This document shows positions 29,857 through 43,005 of a DNA stretch of 64,000 bases, piece after piece. The position numbers and the translations under genes are program-made. Every line of letters starts with the position of its first letter. Position 1 is the stretch's first letter. The DNA lies in NCBI GenBank assembly GCA_930367215.1, contig OV884059.1:247441803-247505802 (forward strand), read 5' to 3'. Under the pieces are notes generated by a model, which was not told where the DNA came from, did not search any database, and worked only from the letters and a program-made list of their open reading frames with translations. This DNA comes from Pollenia angustigena (taxonomy: Eukaryota > Arthropoda > Insecta > Diptera > Polleniidae).

Positions 29857-32800
29857 AAGCGAAAAGACTACATTTTCCAGTTTTTGTAAAAATGTTGCCA
29901 TTTATTTAGTTTTTCTTCAGAAGAAGCAAAAACTTAACAAAATCGATAACAACAACGTGTTTTTTTGCTTTTAAATTTCGGTTATAAAGTTGTCTTTTGA
30001 TCGCAGGGATCTAAAAATTTGCGTGAAGTTACGTCCGTTTGCATTAAGGGTGGCGATATATATGTATAAATGTACATATGCTTAAAAAACTACATATCTA
30101 TTTCTCTTTCTTTTTTTTTGTAATTAATCGCTTATTTTGTTTCGAATAAAATCTTTAGATAAGTAGTTCCTATTGAAGCATTATTGATTGCCTTTTTAAG
30201 CTTTTTCTACACTGGAAGAATTTTCTTCGCAATACCAATGAATTTTGACATTAATCCCATGAAAAATTGCATTAAAAAGGAACGTATGCAGCGCTTCGTT
30301 GGATCGATGAAACCTGTTTCATTAAAAGGATTTAATGAAACATTACATTAGATCTATGAATATTATTCATTGGATGAATACTTTAAAGTAAAGTAAAAAT
30401 TTTTTTTTTTATTTCTTTTTTATTTTTTTTAATTGTTTTAATTATTTTTTTTTTTTTTATCTTTTCTATTTTTTATTTTACTTTATTTTATTTTTAATTT
30501 TTTTCTGTCTCTGGCGGGATTCGATCGGTCAGGTTGACCGTCATATATGACAGTGTACCTGTGCCCATTTTCTGCAACTCTCGCGTCGAGACACTTTTTG
30601 ATTCAAATGTGTGAAATGAAACCAAAATTCTATATATTAAAAAAAACACCTGTTACTCTCACTAAACTGTGTCTGTAACTTTTTTTGGCGAGTACTAGCT
30701 GTCACGTAAGGAAATTGCTCGCCAATTTACAGAAAAAGTGTGTCTGTAACATTTTTGTGAGAAAAGTTCCCGCTTTTAACTGTAAAATAAGCTAACGAAT
30801 AAAAATGGGGCGAGGAAAAAGTTTAGCACTAAAAATGCTAAATACAAAGAATAATAATATTTTATTCTTGGCACATTTTTTATTGTTTAAATGTTTCCTT
30901 TTAACATTTGTATAAGATATACACATGTTTTAAAGCTCGTTTGCAAACATCAAACATTAAAGTCGCATTTTATATTATTTGGTATAGCCGACGGTTGTAT
31001 TTTTGCCGTCTTCGTTGAAAAATATTCAAGTTTAGTTGATTTTAGTCGCCGTCAACGATATGTGTGACTGGCGTTCTTACTGTCTGCAATGTCACATCGG
31101 CTTCGAGTGCAATGTTATTACATTTATAACTTAACGACGTTATCTCTTTTGATAGTTATCGACATAAGCTACAGACACACTTTTTTCTCACTTTTCGAGA
31201 AACGATGGAATATATTGTTTCACATATTTTTGATGCGAGAAGTTCGCACTAAAGTTACAGAAGATGGGTACTGTACAGCTAAATCACAAACTTTGAAGAC
31301 CTGGTAACACTGTAAATGTGTGTCTATGTATGTTCGTTTAGTAATTCTTTAAAGTATGTTTAGACGTGCTTCACCTTTGGTGAGTTATAAAAACGATTTT
31401 GCTTTAATTTCAAGTTGCCTTTAATGTGTCACTAGAAACCATAAATCACTATACCAGAGAGAGCGAGAGAGAGAGAGAGAGAAATAAACAGTTATAAAGG
31501 AATGATGAAAAAAATTTTCTAATTGGTCATACATGGCTGCCTCTTAAATGCAGAATTGATTAAAATCAATTTGAGATAAAAAATATTTTGTTTGGCTTAT
31601 AAAAAGGATTCTGATTTCTTGTTCTTTTTTTCCATTTTTAAGCAACGTATACAGTCTTATGTACGTTCCGCTACAAATTAGAAAAATCAAATAAAATAAA
31701 AAACAAACAAATATGAAAGATTACATAAAATAGTTTGTTTGTATTTTCCAAAAATGTTCGTGTTATAAAAAGTATTTAATCGAGTACCGATAAGAAAACG
31801 AGTTAAGTAGTCAAAAGTGTCAATATTTTTCAACACTTCAATTATTTGCCATCAGCTGTTGCCTTTATTTTATGAATTTTTACAAATTTTGCGTTCGCGT
31901 ACTTTTTTGGACAACAGCTTTTTGTGAGAGCAAATTTTTCAGTTTACTCATTTACTACATTTTACTGTAAAAGTTCTCAAACGCACCTTATTATGGAAAA
32001 AATTTCACGTTCGAAATGTCACGTATCGACCTAGATTTTGGCTTAAAAAAAAGAAAATACAGAAGATTTTGAAATCAAACCAAAGACATTTTAATGTTAC
32101 ATTGCTACGTAAAATTCTGAAAGTAGTTTGACTAAAAAATTGTGTCAGGTTTCGCTGAATTACGCCTTTTTATACATGGCCACAAAAACTACTTCTATTT
32201 TTTCACGTTCGAGCCGCTACTTCTTTTGCCATTATCTTTGACTTAGAATAGCGCCCTCCATAATTTTTAGCATGGATAATAGTGCTTTCTTAGTGCTATA
32301 ATATAAGGGTTAAGAGAAGGTAAAATATTTGTTGTTTAAAATGTTATTCCATTTTTGATGCGTACGACTGTCACGTTCAACACTTTGGATTTACTCATAT
32401 AGAACCTTCTTGTCCTAAGGTCGCAAATTGTTGTTGCTACTAACGCGAACTTAGTAAATTAATAACTAAACTTGCTACACATTCTAACATAACTGCTAAT
32501 AAAACTATTTTGACAGGCCTTATCTCAGAAAAGATAATTTGAATTTGTAAAATATTTCATAAAACCCATTCTAAAAGACCTTTTTGAAGAAGGCAGAGCG
32601 GAATAAGTAAAAGTTTATTAAAAATCTAGTTGTAAACCTTCTTTAAGGCCTGAAAAGTCAAAGCGCTATTGTGGCTATTTTGTTGAACTATTTATGGTTT
32701 TTAATCCAAATTTTTAATATTTTTAATTAGGCTTAAGTTCATGAAATTTTATTTTTCATTAAATTATTTTTATGAAGAAATGAATTTTACAACATGAAAA

Positions 32801-33180
32801 TTAATTAAAATTGTTATTGAACCCCGGCCGGCAGGTTACCATGACATGTTTCGATCGCAACCACTCGATCTCCTCAGATGGATTTGCCGTCTTACACTCG
32901 CAGCCATCGACGACTGCTGACGTCAATAGTCAAACATCAATCCTTAAACCAAATTGTATTCTAACATTTGGTAGATCGAAATTTGCTTTCCTGAATGATT
33001 ACCAACTTTAATTGATTTGAACTTTCAAAAACTGGCATAATTTGTCGCGAAACAATAAAATTACATTAATGCAACAGTAAAACAAATTTTCTTACCCATC
33101 AACTATATCTACTGTCGCTTTGCTTGTGCCGAAACAAGACTTTGTTAGTGTTTTCCAAATAACTTTACCTACGTAACCCC
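29857..33180. other. Unassigned AT-rich DNA with simple repeats and one shared repeat
   Basis: A GA tract lies at 31456-31482. A poly-T-rich stretch at 30398-30500 adjoins a possible but poor tRNA-like fold (rejected). GTGTCTGTAAC words recur at 30668, 30739 and, inverted, near 31160. The 150-bp repeat from 17655 recurs at about 32665-32815. No gene was recognised. Confidence 0.4.
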
Positions 33181-35514
33181 GGGTCTCCACGTAGCAATAT
33201 TTATTGCGGCAAACGTCAAATTTGATTGCTCCATTAAATTTGCGACGTATAGACCGCAAATTGCCATGAGTGGCAATCCATTGCGCAATGATTGCTCTTC
33301 TGATTGCTTGAGCAATTATTGCTTAGCAATCTGCTGTCAAATCAGTTGTCATTTATCTGACATTTCATTTCTCCGTACGGTTGTTTATTTATTTGTGTGT
33401 TTAATTATTAAAAAAGCAATCAAGAAAAAGCCGCCAAGTGAAAAAATACTTCAACAAAATACAGAAAAAGGTTTTTATATAGTACATATTATATTAAAAA
33501 AAACGCCAATATATCAACAAAAGCAAGCGACGAATTTGTTTTTTTGTATATTTTTATTTTTTCAATAGAACAATACAAGTTTAAGGTTTTTTCCATACGC
33601 AAATAAACAAAAAAGTAATACAAAGCACAGCTACGACAATTACAATTAATTATCTATATATAAATCGGCTAAGGCAAAACAGTTAAGAACACTTTCCTCC
33701 TCTGTATGTCAACCGATTTGAACAAAATCACACCATTTGAAAGATATTTACTTACAGAAGTGCACAATATATATTTTATTAAAATCTGTTTAATAATTTC
33801 AGAGTTTTAGACGTTCAAATTTGCTACTAACACAAATACGAAAAATTTGTTTTTTTTCAATTATCAAATAATAAAACAAATAGGGTTGTCGATTCTTTGA
33901 TATTTTTAAGAAACCGGTTTTCGAATATTTCGACTATATAAAGTCGGAAAATGGAATGTGATCATTTTTAAATTTTCTATAATATTGAACTTTGAAACGT
34001 TATGTTATAGGTGCATGGCCCTCACACAGAAAAAAATACCAATGTTAAAATAACATTGCGAAATGTTGATTGAGAATCATAGTAAATTTCTGCAAAAGTA
34101 TGCCCTTTATTTAAATTTATCATTATTTCATATTAATTTTAAATGAAAAATATTAAAATAATCTTAAATCACGTTTATTTAATATTATTCACTGTTAAAA
34201 TAACATTCTTCAATATTGAATCCATAAAAACCTGTTTTATATTTAAATCAAAAGTTTTTCTTGTTAAATTAACATGCATACACACTTAAGTATGTACATC
34301 TTTTTATTTTCATGTTTAAAATATGTTATAAAAGGAAGACAATTCCCGTATTCTTTTAATTAAAATTATTTACTTAAATAGTACATCAAGTTTTCAAATT
34401 AGAATTATGACGAAAACGATATCGGGCCATTCTGCTGATGCTTCTGTTAACAAAGGAGATACAAAATAAGTGAAACATGTGTTACAGGGGTAAGTGTTTT
34501 AAATTATTCTTAAATAAATGCATATGTTGTCTTCACACTGTTATATCAACTCTAACCAATTTGATTCTACATGAAATTCACGTTGTTTCAACTTTAAATA
34601 ACTTTCATTCAACGTGATTCGGATTGTTATTTCAATATTAATTACATTTTGCTCTAACTTTACTGCAATGTTAAATTAACATGAATTATAGTTATTTTAA
34701 AAGAAAAAAATGTTGTTCGCAAGTTATTGTAAAATCATGTTAAATTAACATGAAACAACAATGAAGCAAAATCACTACTGAAAAATGTAAAATCAACCTT
34801 GTTTTGAACGAATTTACATTGATTTTTTTCTGTGTGCTGAGTGAATGAAACCCTATGAGATTAAAAATGTTGGTACTATTTATTTTTTCTTTGGTATGCT
34901 TTGAATCTTTGTTAATATTCGACCTATTACGATAAAATTAAAAATGCATGGTCCTGGGGGAATAAGAACATGTAAGGGGAGCTTTTTGGTACTTTTTCGT
35001 TCAACATCTGGTACATTGATTAATTTTCGTTAATATTAGACATTAAAAAATAAAATTAAACTTGCAACGTCCAGATTGACTATCTATTAAGGAGATTTTT
35101 TGCTACTTTTTTGTTTTATCAATTCTGATGATATTGAACTTATAAAATAAAATTAACTCTCGTGGAAGTTAAAATATGAGAAAGAGGTTGGTCCCTCGCC
35201 AAATCGATCCACTAAGACGGAAAAAATGAACATGAAAATGTATGGTCGAATTTTGACCATTAGGCGGACACTAGTTTTATTAATTTAATTTATTAATTTA
35301 AAAATAAAATTTAACAACCACTTCAAAACACAACATGAAACATTTGTTTTAAATACAGCCACAAAACTTTATATAACTACTCGCGGTGAAAATTGCAAAT
35401 TTATGGCAAAGCAATATCAAGTGTTCTCCAGCAATAAAATCAGCAATTATTGCTCCATTGTTCTGCCGACGTTTTTGCTTGTACTTGGCAATAAAAATTG
35501 CTACGTGGAGACCC
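33181..35514. mobile_element. DNA element with GGGTCTCCACGTAGCAAT ends and GCAAT arrays
   Basis: GGGTCTCCACGTAGCAAT (33181) and ATTGCTACGTGGAGACCC (ending 35514) are perfect inverted ends. Clusters of ATTGC/GCAAT words lie just inside both ends (33250-33350 and 35410-35500), like transposase binding arrays. The middle contains CACACAG copy 3. ORFs in the clusters (33266-33568, 35349-35720) have no domain. The MITE at 54153-54470 has related ends. Confidence 0.7.
34023..34836 (+). mobile_element. CACACAGAAAAAAAT element, copy 3 (814 bp)
   Basis: Same TIRs and orientation as copy 2 but visibly more diverged, with small deletions. CT flanks both ends. It lies inside the 33181-35514 element. Confidence 0.7.
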
Positions 35515-36626
35515 ACCGTAAGAAAAGTGTTTTCAGCAATAAAAACACATCGTCGCGATTGGAACAGAAACCAAAATATTTTTACAAACACAAAATACCA
35601 ACAACTTCTTGTGTCTATATTTTTCTCAATAATTTCTGCATAAAGGTACGTCTTTTTAACGAAAGAAAAATTGACCCTTTTTAAAGGCACCAAAGAATTG
35701 TTTACACAAACAAAAAACATATCTTCAGAAAATTTTAAATTGATTTGTTTTGTTGATTACGATTCACATTACATATTTTTATAAAATTTTAAATTGCTAC
35801 CTTAAAAAAATATCCAAGTTATTTACAAAATTAAAAATTACGTTTCATCAAAAATATAATTTTTTTTAACAACATAATGTATAATCACACAGAGTTTTTA
35901 ATTTTTTTTTATAAGAACACATTTATATTTTTAAACGTCAAAATTGGGTAATTTGTTTTATAACTGTTACCAGGGTGTTAGTGGAATAAGTGATCAGACT
36001 AAAAATTATTGAATAAGAAAAAGTTACAAAAGTGCTGTAAAATTATAAAAGCCGAATTCATATACATACGTATGTATTACAAAATTTATAATAAGTGTGT
36101 CTATCAGCTTTTCCCACATAGGACTGTTAGAAATTTTGAAATTTTGCAGCCTACCCCATTGTAGTTCCAAACGCTAAGAATTTCTAAGAATAAATGCCAA
36201 CATCTGCAGGTCCTCAGATTTTTGTTTTCCTCAGACTGTCATCATTATTATGATAGTATACTATCATATACATACTTATAAGGAACATTGTATACCCTGT
36301 AGTAAATAAAATAGTCAGTTTCAAAAAACAATAACTATAAATTAACTTTTTTTTAAATGACTACAAATTGGTTGAAATCTCATGCAGATATCAACCAAAA
36401 AGGCACACGTAAAACACAAATAAAAGCAAAATAAGTAAAACAAGCATGCCATGAAGTCAAATGAAAAAAATATATACAAACATTTTAAAATAATTAAAAA
36501 TTAAATCAATACAAATCTGTTTATGTACTAGCAATTATGTGGCGTATTTATTTCAGGACTACTATAGATCATCATTTTGGGCAGTTTAATGCAAAATTTT
36601 CATAAATAACACAGTACAACAGCCAA
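35515..36626. other. AT-rich DNA, no gene seen
   Basis: Only microsatellite-like ATACATACG words and AT-rich sequence were recognised. Confidence 0.45.
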
Positions 36627-37147
36627 TCTGGGGGGTGAGAAATTCCAAGTCAAGGTGATGGTACTAGGTCAGTATAGTAAAACCCTCAAAGGGTTTTGCG
36701 TTCGTATGTGTCAGTTTTTTTTTATGACATTTTAAATTTTTTCCTTATCTTGATGTTTTTTTGTTTAACATAACTCGAGAACCACTTGTCCGATTTTGCT
36801 AAAACAAACTCAAAAAAATTTAGAATTACAATTTCTTTAATCCGTTCATATAACGTTTTTCTTTATAATCAACAGTTTTGCCGGTAAAAATAAATTTGTG
36901 GAGAATTATAATTGATAAGTGCAAAAAAATGTTCAAGCCTGGATGTATGCAGCAGATTTTATCACAAACCTGCACTGCAATTTTTGTGACTTTTTTTAAG
37001 CGATCGGTGAAAATCGTCGGACTTTTGTTTGTTATTTGAAAGAATACACCCACATTCAGTGATGCCAACAGTAGGGGATTTCCCCTTTTCTAGGGATTTT
37101 TTTTCGGAAAATTTCAACCGTAGGGAAAAGAGGACACAATTTTTTAT

Positions 37148-38962
37148 TTTAGGGCATATTTATTTATTTATTTATTTAATCAATGGATATTATCCTTACT
37201 GACTAATAACAATATTGACTTAAAATTAATGAATAACAATATGCATTTTTAAATATACTACAAATTTACAGAATATTTACAGAATATGTACTACATAAAA
37301 ATTTACGAATAAAGAAAAACAATAAGAAAAATCAACAAATTGTGACATAGAATAAAATTGTCTACATAACCTCGAAAAAGGATCAGCAATAGCGTAATTT
37401 TCTCTAAAAAAATTTAACAAAAAGAAGATTATAATGACGCGTATTGCGACAAGGTATATTAAATTTAGCAGACTCTACAGCAAATCACAACAAACATTAC
37501 CATTAATAAGATTAACCATAAAGGAAACATTTAACATTCTACGACGACTTTTGAGCGATGGTAATTTTATTAATGCCAGTCTTCTAGCATAGGAAGGAAA
37601 GTTTGTTGAGTAACTCCAATGAAGATCATGTAAACAGAATAATAAAAATTGTTTTTGGACCGATTCAATGCGAGAATTGTGAATGTTGTAAAATGGTTCC
37701 CAAATAATTGATCCATATTCTAAGATTGGTCTAACGAGTGATACGTAAAGTTGCTTCGTTATGTATGGATCGGTGAATTTTTAACCCAGCGCTTAATAAA
37801 GCCAAGAACGCCTCGAGCTTTATTAACAGTTAATGTAATATGAGAAATAAAGTTTAATTTAGGATCCAGTAAGACTCCAATATCAAGAAACGAATCAACC
37901 AACTCCAGTTGATGACCACCAAAAGCATAATTAACAGCAATACAGTTATTTCTATAAAAACGCATGCTTTTGCATTTCACAAGATTTAGCTCCATCATAT
38001 TACACAGAAAAAATTATTTTTCGAATTCAAACAAAAAATTTGTAGAATCAAACTATTTTTTGTCTGAAATCGGTCCTATAAACAAATTCGCATATTCAAA
38101 CAATTTATTTGCATTTTGTTTATTGAAAAAAAACACTGATTTTTTCAAACAAATAATTTAACTGAATCAAACAAAAAGTTTTTGCACAAGCAATGATGCG
38201 CACACAAGCAGGCACTGTATTAGAAGATGATGGCAGAGTGAGTTTGAGACACATTTTTTTGTTGGAATAATTTTTAACGAAGTTCTTTTTTTATACACAC
38301 AATGTTTTTCGTCATCACTCACTGTTGCTGTATCCTTTCCTTTGCTAATGAAGAAGAAATGTAACCCAAAAACGGCGACAGACCGACTCGATATGTTTTT
38401 CGTCATCATTATATTTTTGTATTTGATGTATTTAACCAAACAGTTTGAAAAAATTGAATACGGGATTTTGGTTTTTTTTTAATGTTGTTGTTGTTTCTGT
38501 TGTTTAAAAAGAGTGAAACGTTTTTTTTACCTGCTATTTTTTTTTGTTTTTTTACTTCAAACCTCTTCATCTTTCTTACTGTTGTACTTTTTTAAAGTGT
38601 CCAAAAATAGACTGCATGTGTTCTTTGTTGTAGTTCTTATATTTTACATAAAGAAGTGTTGCTTACGATCAAATAAAAAATGCAAAAAGACGACAACATT
38701 AAAAAGCGTTAAATATTTCATACAAAATTATGAAAACTTGAAACCAATAACGCGTGTATTATATTTTTGAATGGTTGTCAACATTTTTGTTGGTTAAATA
38801 AAAATCAAACAAAAATTTTAATTGAATCAGTAAAAAAATTTGTAGAAATTAAAAATATTTTCAAACAAGCGTTTGTTTGAAAATAATTCGGCAATAATTT
38901 TTTCTGTGTATGATTACACCATAAAAAGAAGTTATTAAGATCCGATTGAAGATAAAAATTAT
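37148..38962 (-). pseudogene. Jockey-type LINE, RT C-terminal part, 5' truncated and interrupted
   Basis: Minus-strand reading starts near 38962 with LQSDLNNFFLWCN, is cut by the 38003-38908 element, and resumes with MMELNLVKCKSMRFYR, GGHQLELVDSFLDIGVLLD and GVLGFIKRW. After a frameshift near 37765 it continues with FTDPYITKQLYVSLVRPILE and a C-terminal region ending near 37283. An AATA-type tail lies at 37148-37170. These are the post-palm motifs of jockey-like RTs. The YADD catalytic box is missing, so the copy is inactive. Confidence 0.8.
38003..38908. mobile_element. CACAGAAAAAATT element with TA target duplication (906 bp)
   Basis: CACAGAAAAAATTATT and AATAATTTTTTCTGTG are inverted ends flanked by TA (38001-38002, 38909-38910). 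Removing the element with one TA gives a continuous LINE frame of the expected length. CAAACAAA words (TTTGTTTG inverted) are dense near both ends. ORFs inside are low complexity. Confidence 0.75.
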
Positions 38963-39440
38963 CCGAAAAAAAATACCTAGAAAAGGGGAAATCCTTACTG
39001 TTGGCATCACTGAATGTGGGTGTATTCTATCAAATAACAAACAAAAGTCCGACGATTTTCACCGATCGCTTAAAAAAAGTCACAAAAATTGCAGTGCAGG
39101 TTTGTGATAAAATCTGCTGCATACATCCAGGCTTGAACATTTTTTTGCACTTATCAATTATAATTCTCCACAAATTTATTTTTACCGGCAAAACTATTGA
39201 TTATAAAGAAAAACGTTATATGAACGGATTAAAGAAATTGTAATTCTTAATTTTTTTGAGTTTGTTTTAGCAAAATCGGACAAGTGGTTCTCGAGTTATG
39301 TTAAACAAAAAAACATCAAGATAAGGAAAAAATTTAAAATGTTATAAAAAAAACTGACACATACGAACGCCAAACCCTTTGAGGGTTTTACTATACTGAC
39401 CTAGTACCATCACCCTGACTTGGAATTTCTCACCCCCAGA

Positions 39441-40061
39441 CAATAATCCCAAAAATGTTCCATAGTGTAATTGTTTCTACATCAAAATATATAAAGATAT
39501 ACATATGTATGTATGCATGTTCATATGTACATTTATTTTTTTGACAAAAATTATTTAAAATTTAAATAATGTATTATAAACTGACAATACTTTTAATTAA
39601 TTACAAATAGGTTGAAAAATAAGTAGTTAGTAGTTAGTTAAAAAGTCATGCAAAGATGGCCAATTGACTACTGCCAATGACATGCCTATGTTAAAATAGT
39701 GAGTCGTCGACAAGGAAAAAAGTCACTTAATCAACTAGTTGTGGTTATAAAAAAACCAGTTTGAAGTTAGTTATAAATGTGTTTGACTTCCTACAGGGTA
39801 CCTTATGAGTTATAATATCTATGTATGTATTTCCTTTTTAATAAATTTAAATAAAGTCGAACTTCCCTATAATGAACCTGTATGGGACCATAAAATTTCT
39901 TCATTATAATATAAAAAGTTTATAATGCAAAATAAATATTTTTATAGTTTAATTTAAAATAATCTGTTTTTTTTATTAGGGTTGGCATCTTCCAATTGGC
40001 CCTTCATCAATATCCTCAAAAAGACAGTTATTCTTAATTTTTGGAATAATTGCCTTTTTTA
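39441..40061. other. AT-rich DNA with TATG microsatellite, no gene seen
   Basis: A TATGTATGTATGCATG tract lies at about 39503-39520. The GTCGAACTTCCCTATAATGAACC word at about 39856 resembles a Tc1/pogo TIR fragment but has no partner. Confidence 0.4.
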
Positions 40062-40734
40062 TTTTTATACCCACACCACAATACTGAAGAGGGTATTATG
40101 CATTTGTGCTGATGTGTGTAACGCCTTAAAATATTGGTCCTAGACCCACCTTAAAGTATACCGATCGACTCAGAATCACTTTCTGAGTTGAACTAACGAT
40201 GTCCGTCCGGCTGGCTGGCAGGCTAGCTGGCTGGCTGGCTGTCCATGTAATCTTGTGCGCAAAGTACAGGTCGCAATTTTGGATATAATTTGTTAAAATT
40301 TAGGACATAGGACATAGGTATATGGGTCAAATAGTAGGACCACTAGGGAAGATAGGGGGAAATTTCTTCCTCTCAGAAACTATCAAACCGATTTTAATGA
40401 AATTTAAAACATACATAGAACAATATCGTTATAGACATAAAAGGGATGCATTTTTTAAAAAATAGGACCACGAGGGGAGATAGGGCCAATTTCTGCCTCT
40501 CAAACCGATTTTAATGAAATTCAAAACATAGATAGATCGATATCTATATGGACACATTAGCTATACAGTTTTTCAATTTCTGCCTCTCACAAACTTTTAA
40601 ACCGATTTTAATGACTTTTATAAACATAGATAATTCCATATTTATATGGACATATAAGCATGATGTGTTTTTTAATACTGTGGTGTAGGGTATCATATGG
40701 TCGGGCTTGGCCGACTATACTTTCTTACTTGTTT
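40062..40734 (-). mobile_element. Longer copy of the ACAAGTAAGAAAG...GGGTATAAAA family (reversed)
   Basis: Read on the minus strand it starts AAACAAGTAAGAAAGTATAG and ends GGTGTGGGTATAAAAA. It includes the GTCGG/CCGAC hairpin and a GCTGGCTGGCTGG tract at 40206-40240. Internal segments with AAACCGATTTTAATGA occur three times at about 40380-40610. The 18323-18759 copy lacks most of these repeats. No ORF. Confidence 0.7.
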
Positions 40735-41498
40735 TTTATAAAGTAGTGAAATATAGACTGTTATTTTGTGTTAATCCTTTAGAATTATTAAATTTTGAGA
40801 AGTACTACTTTGTCCAACATTTATGTTAACTTAATATGGGAGCTGCTATCAACACTACGCTTTCCTTCTTCTTATTATTTTTCAGAAATTACCTAATTAA
40901 AATTTACTTTTTGCAACGTACATAGCGCTGTAAGAATGCGATACGGAGTTCTTTTGATATAATTCGATATATTCATCACAGTAAAAACTTCGCCTACAAA
41001 ATAATGTTTTGAGTAATCAGAAAAACATAAGAGCACTACTTACAATTCTACTGAAAGAACCAATGAATTTTACAAGGGATGTCCCAAAATGAACGCATTA
41101 AAAAGTAAGTCATTATTTTTTTTATCTACATACATCCAGAAAAAAGGAGTTATTTCAGTTGTTATAGATGTAGTTATAGAAGAAAGCTACAAAATAATGA
41201 GTGAAAGAAGCTATTCATTTTGAAAAAGTAGGCGAAGTTTTTACTGGGATGTTAAGTTATATGAGTCAAATTTTTATTTGCTAAATTTGTTCATTGTAAA
41301 AAAAAATCATTTTAAGGTGATCAAAATACTTTTTAATTAGAATGAAAAATATGGCTTTTTAAAATCAATTCGTAGCTAAATTAAACGAAGATACATTTTC
41401 TAGTTTAAACCACTACTCATTAGTAATGAAATCATTAAAAAATTATCATATATATGTATATCCTATTTTTCCGGTAATTTAACACAAATATTAAATTA
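40735..41498. other. AT-rich DNA, no gene seen
   Basis: An inverted pair GTAAAAACTTCGCCTAC (about 40981) and GTAGGCGAAGTTTTTAC (about 41229) encloses about 260 bp and could be a further MITE. Nothing else was recognised. Confidence 0.45.
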
Positions 41499-42238
41499 CA
41501 GGCAAAGCTCGATATAACAAATACTCACTTTAACGAAAATCCGATATAACGAATGAACAAATTTTTTCATATAACGAACGATCAACATTTGTGTGTCCCG
41601 GTTTAACGAATAGTTAAATGTTGAATGTGCTTTTTTTGTGGGCACAAATTTAAGTGACTATATTAGTTAACATGATTAAGAGCAAGCAATTCATTAGATT
41701 AATTTTGAAAGTTACAAAGTACCACAACACGTAGATTGGTTTTAAGCATTAATAAAAGAGTTTTGTTTGAAGCACAGAGAACAGTTTGAAGTGTTGTGGA
41801 AGCAAGATGTTAAAGAAAGAATATCATTCAGTGAAAAAATAAAAATTTTAAAATAATGTAAAAAGGTCTTTCTCTAATATCGCAAAAGTATGGAATACCA
41901 CTCTTCGATTTTCACTTTAAAAAAGATGGAAAATAAAATTGATTACAAAAATCTTTAGTGATGAGAGTATTGCAAGAAAAAGCAGTTGAAATAAGTTTTC
42001 CGCTTCATACAAACATTCACATATTACTGATTTTTTAAACAAATAATTTTCCCCAATATGTAAACACGTACTTACGTATGCAAGTTCAATAAACATGAAT
42101 ATAATATAATATAATAAAAGCTCGATTTAATGATAAATGTAGCTTATTTTTTATTTAAAAAAAAGTTCGGTTTTACGAATCTCTCAGTTTAACTAAAGGG
42201 ACTGACATTTTATCATTCGTTATACCGGGCTTTGCCTG
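41499..42238. mobile_element. pogo/Tigger-like element remnant (740 bp)
   Basis: CAGGCAAAGCTCGATATAAC and the inverted TTATACCGGGCTTTGCCTG are the ends, with TA on both sides (41497-41498, 42239-42240). Subterminal TTAACGAA/CGATATAACGAA words repeat. Inside, near 41800-41900, degenerate frames resemble a CENP-B/pogo-type HTH start (SFSEKIKILK ... SNIAKVW-like), with stops. It is a deleted, inactive copy. Confidence 0.75.
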
Positions 42239-42240
42239 TA

Positions 42241-43005
42241 TTTAATATTTTAAATGTTTGCTTCACTTAATACTTATATACTTTCGTTGATGATACGTCC
42301 TTTTGTTTCTGAAAATTACAAATTTATAAAACGTAACACACACAGCTTAAAAAATAATAATAAATTTAATATTTTTTCCTTAAAAATATATCGGTTATCG
42401 CATTTTTAGCTAAAATATTTAAAATTGCTTATAAATCTCAAATAATAAACATTTTACAAAGTCTTCTGCTTTGCATGTAAACTTATGAAATGTGATGTTA
42501 GTCTGCATTTAAGATGACGATATGTGCAGTTTTTTTAATTTTTTTTTTTCAATAATATTTTCCTTCAAAAAATCCAACAGACACTTTGGCTGGTTGCCTT
42601 GACCTAAAATATTTTACACAAACAAATACAGACAGGCATTTCGAGCTGTGATCATGCAAACTATCAAGCAACAACAACATTACTAGTGAGGATCGTTTCT
42701 AAAACTTTTTTTTTCCTCATTTTTCATGACTGAAGAAAGGCAAAAATGGATTTTTCCTCAAAAACATGAATGAATTTGGCGAAATATTAACAATTCATTT
42801 ATGACTGTGAAAAAAGAAAATTCAAGAATGGTTGAATATGAGCGATCGCATATGAATTTCTCCGCACTCTGAAATAAAATATGGATCATTTGTAATACAA
42901 ATTACACATTTCAACTAATAATTTCCAAAAGGAATTTATTATATTTTTTTATATGTGGCAACGCCATTTTAATGTTTACAAAAAAAAACTTATTCAAATA
43001 ATTCC
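42241..43005. other. AT-rich DNA, no gene seen
   Basis: No coding motif or TIR pair was recognised. Confidence 0.45.

Larger units (their letters stand above)
36627..39440. mobile_element. Long-TIR foldback element containing a LINE
   Basis: The arms 36627-37120 and about 38950-39440 are inverted copies with only a few differences, starting TCTGGGGGGTGAGAAATTCC. Each encodes the same 80-codon frame (37068-36826 and 39001-39243) simply because the arms are copies; I see no domain in it. The inner space holds a jockey-type LINE piece and a TA-inserted element. Confidence 0.75.

Noticed and set aside
30506..30596. tRNA-like / SINE signal on the minus strand (a B-box-like GATCGAATC and a 5-bp acceptor-like stem)
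   Set aside because: The T-stem pairs at only two of five positions, no A box is visible and the D-arm does not fold. Too weak to call a tRNA or a tRNA-derived SINE.
35349..35720. 123-codon minus-strand ORF with overlapping plus-strand ORFs
   Set aside because: It spans the GCAAT-rich subterminal region and TIR of the 33181-35514 element. No recognisable family.
38003..38908. Helitron interpretation, because the insertion can also be read as lacking a TSD
   Set aside because: The element has clear inverted ends, and a TA duplication explains the junctions equally well with the same empty site.
36826..39243. The same 80-residue protein encoded at 37068-36826 and 39001-39243, suggesting a conserved small gene
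   Set aside because: The two ORFs lie in the inverted arms of one foldback element, so their identity follows from arm duplication. No domain is seen.
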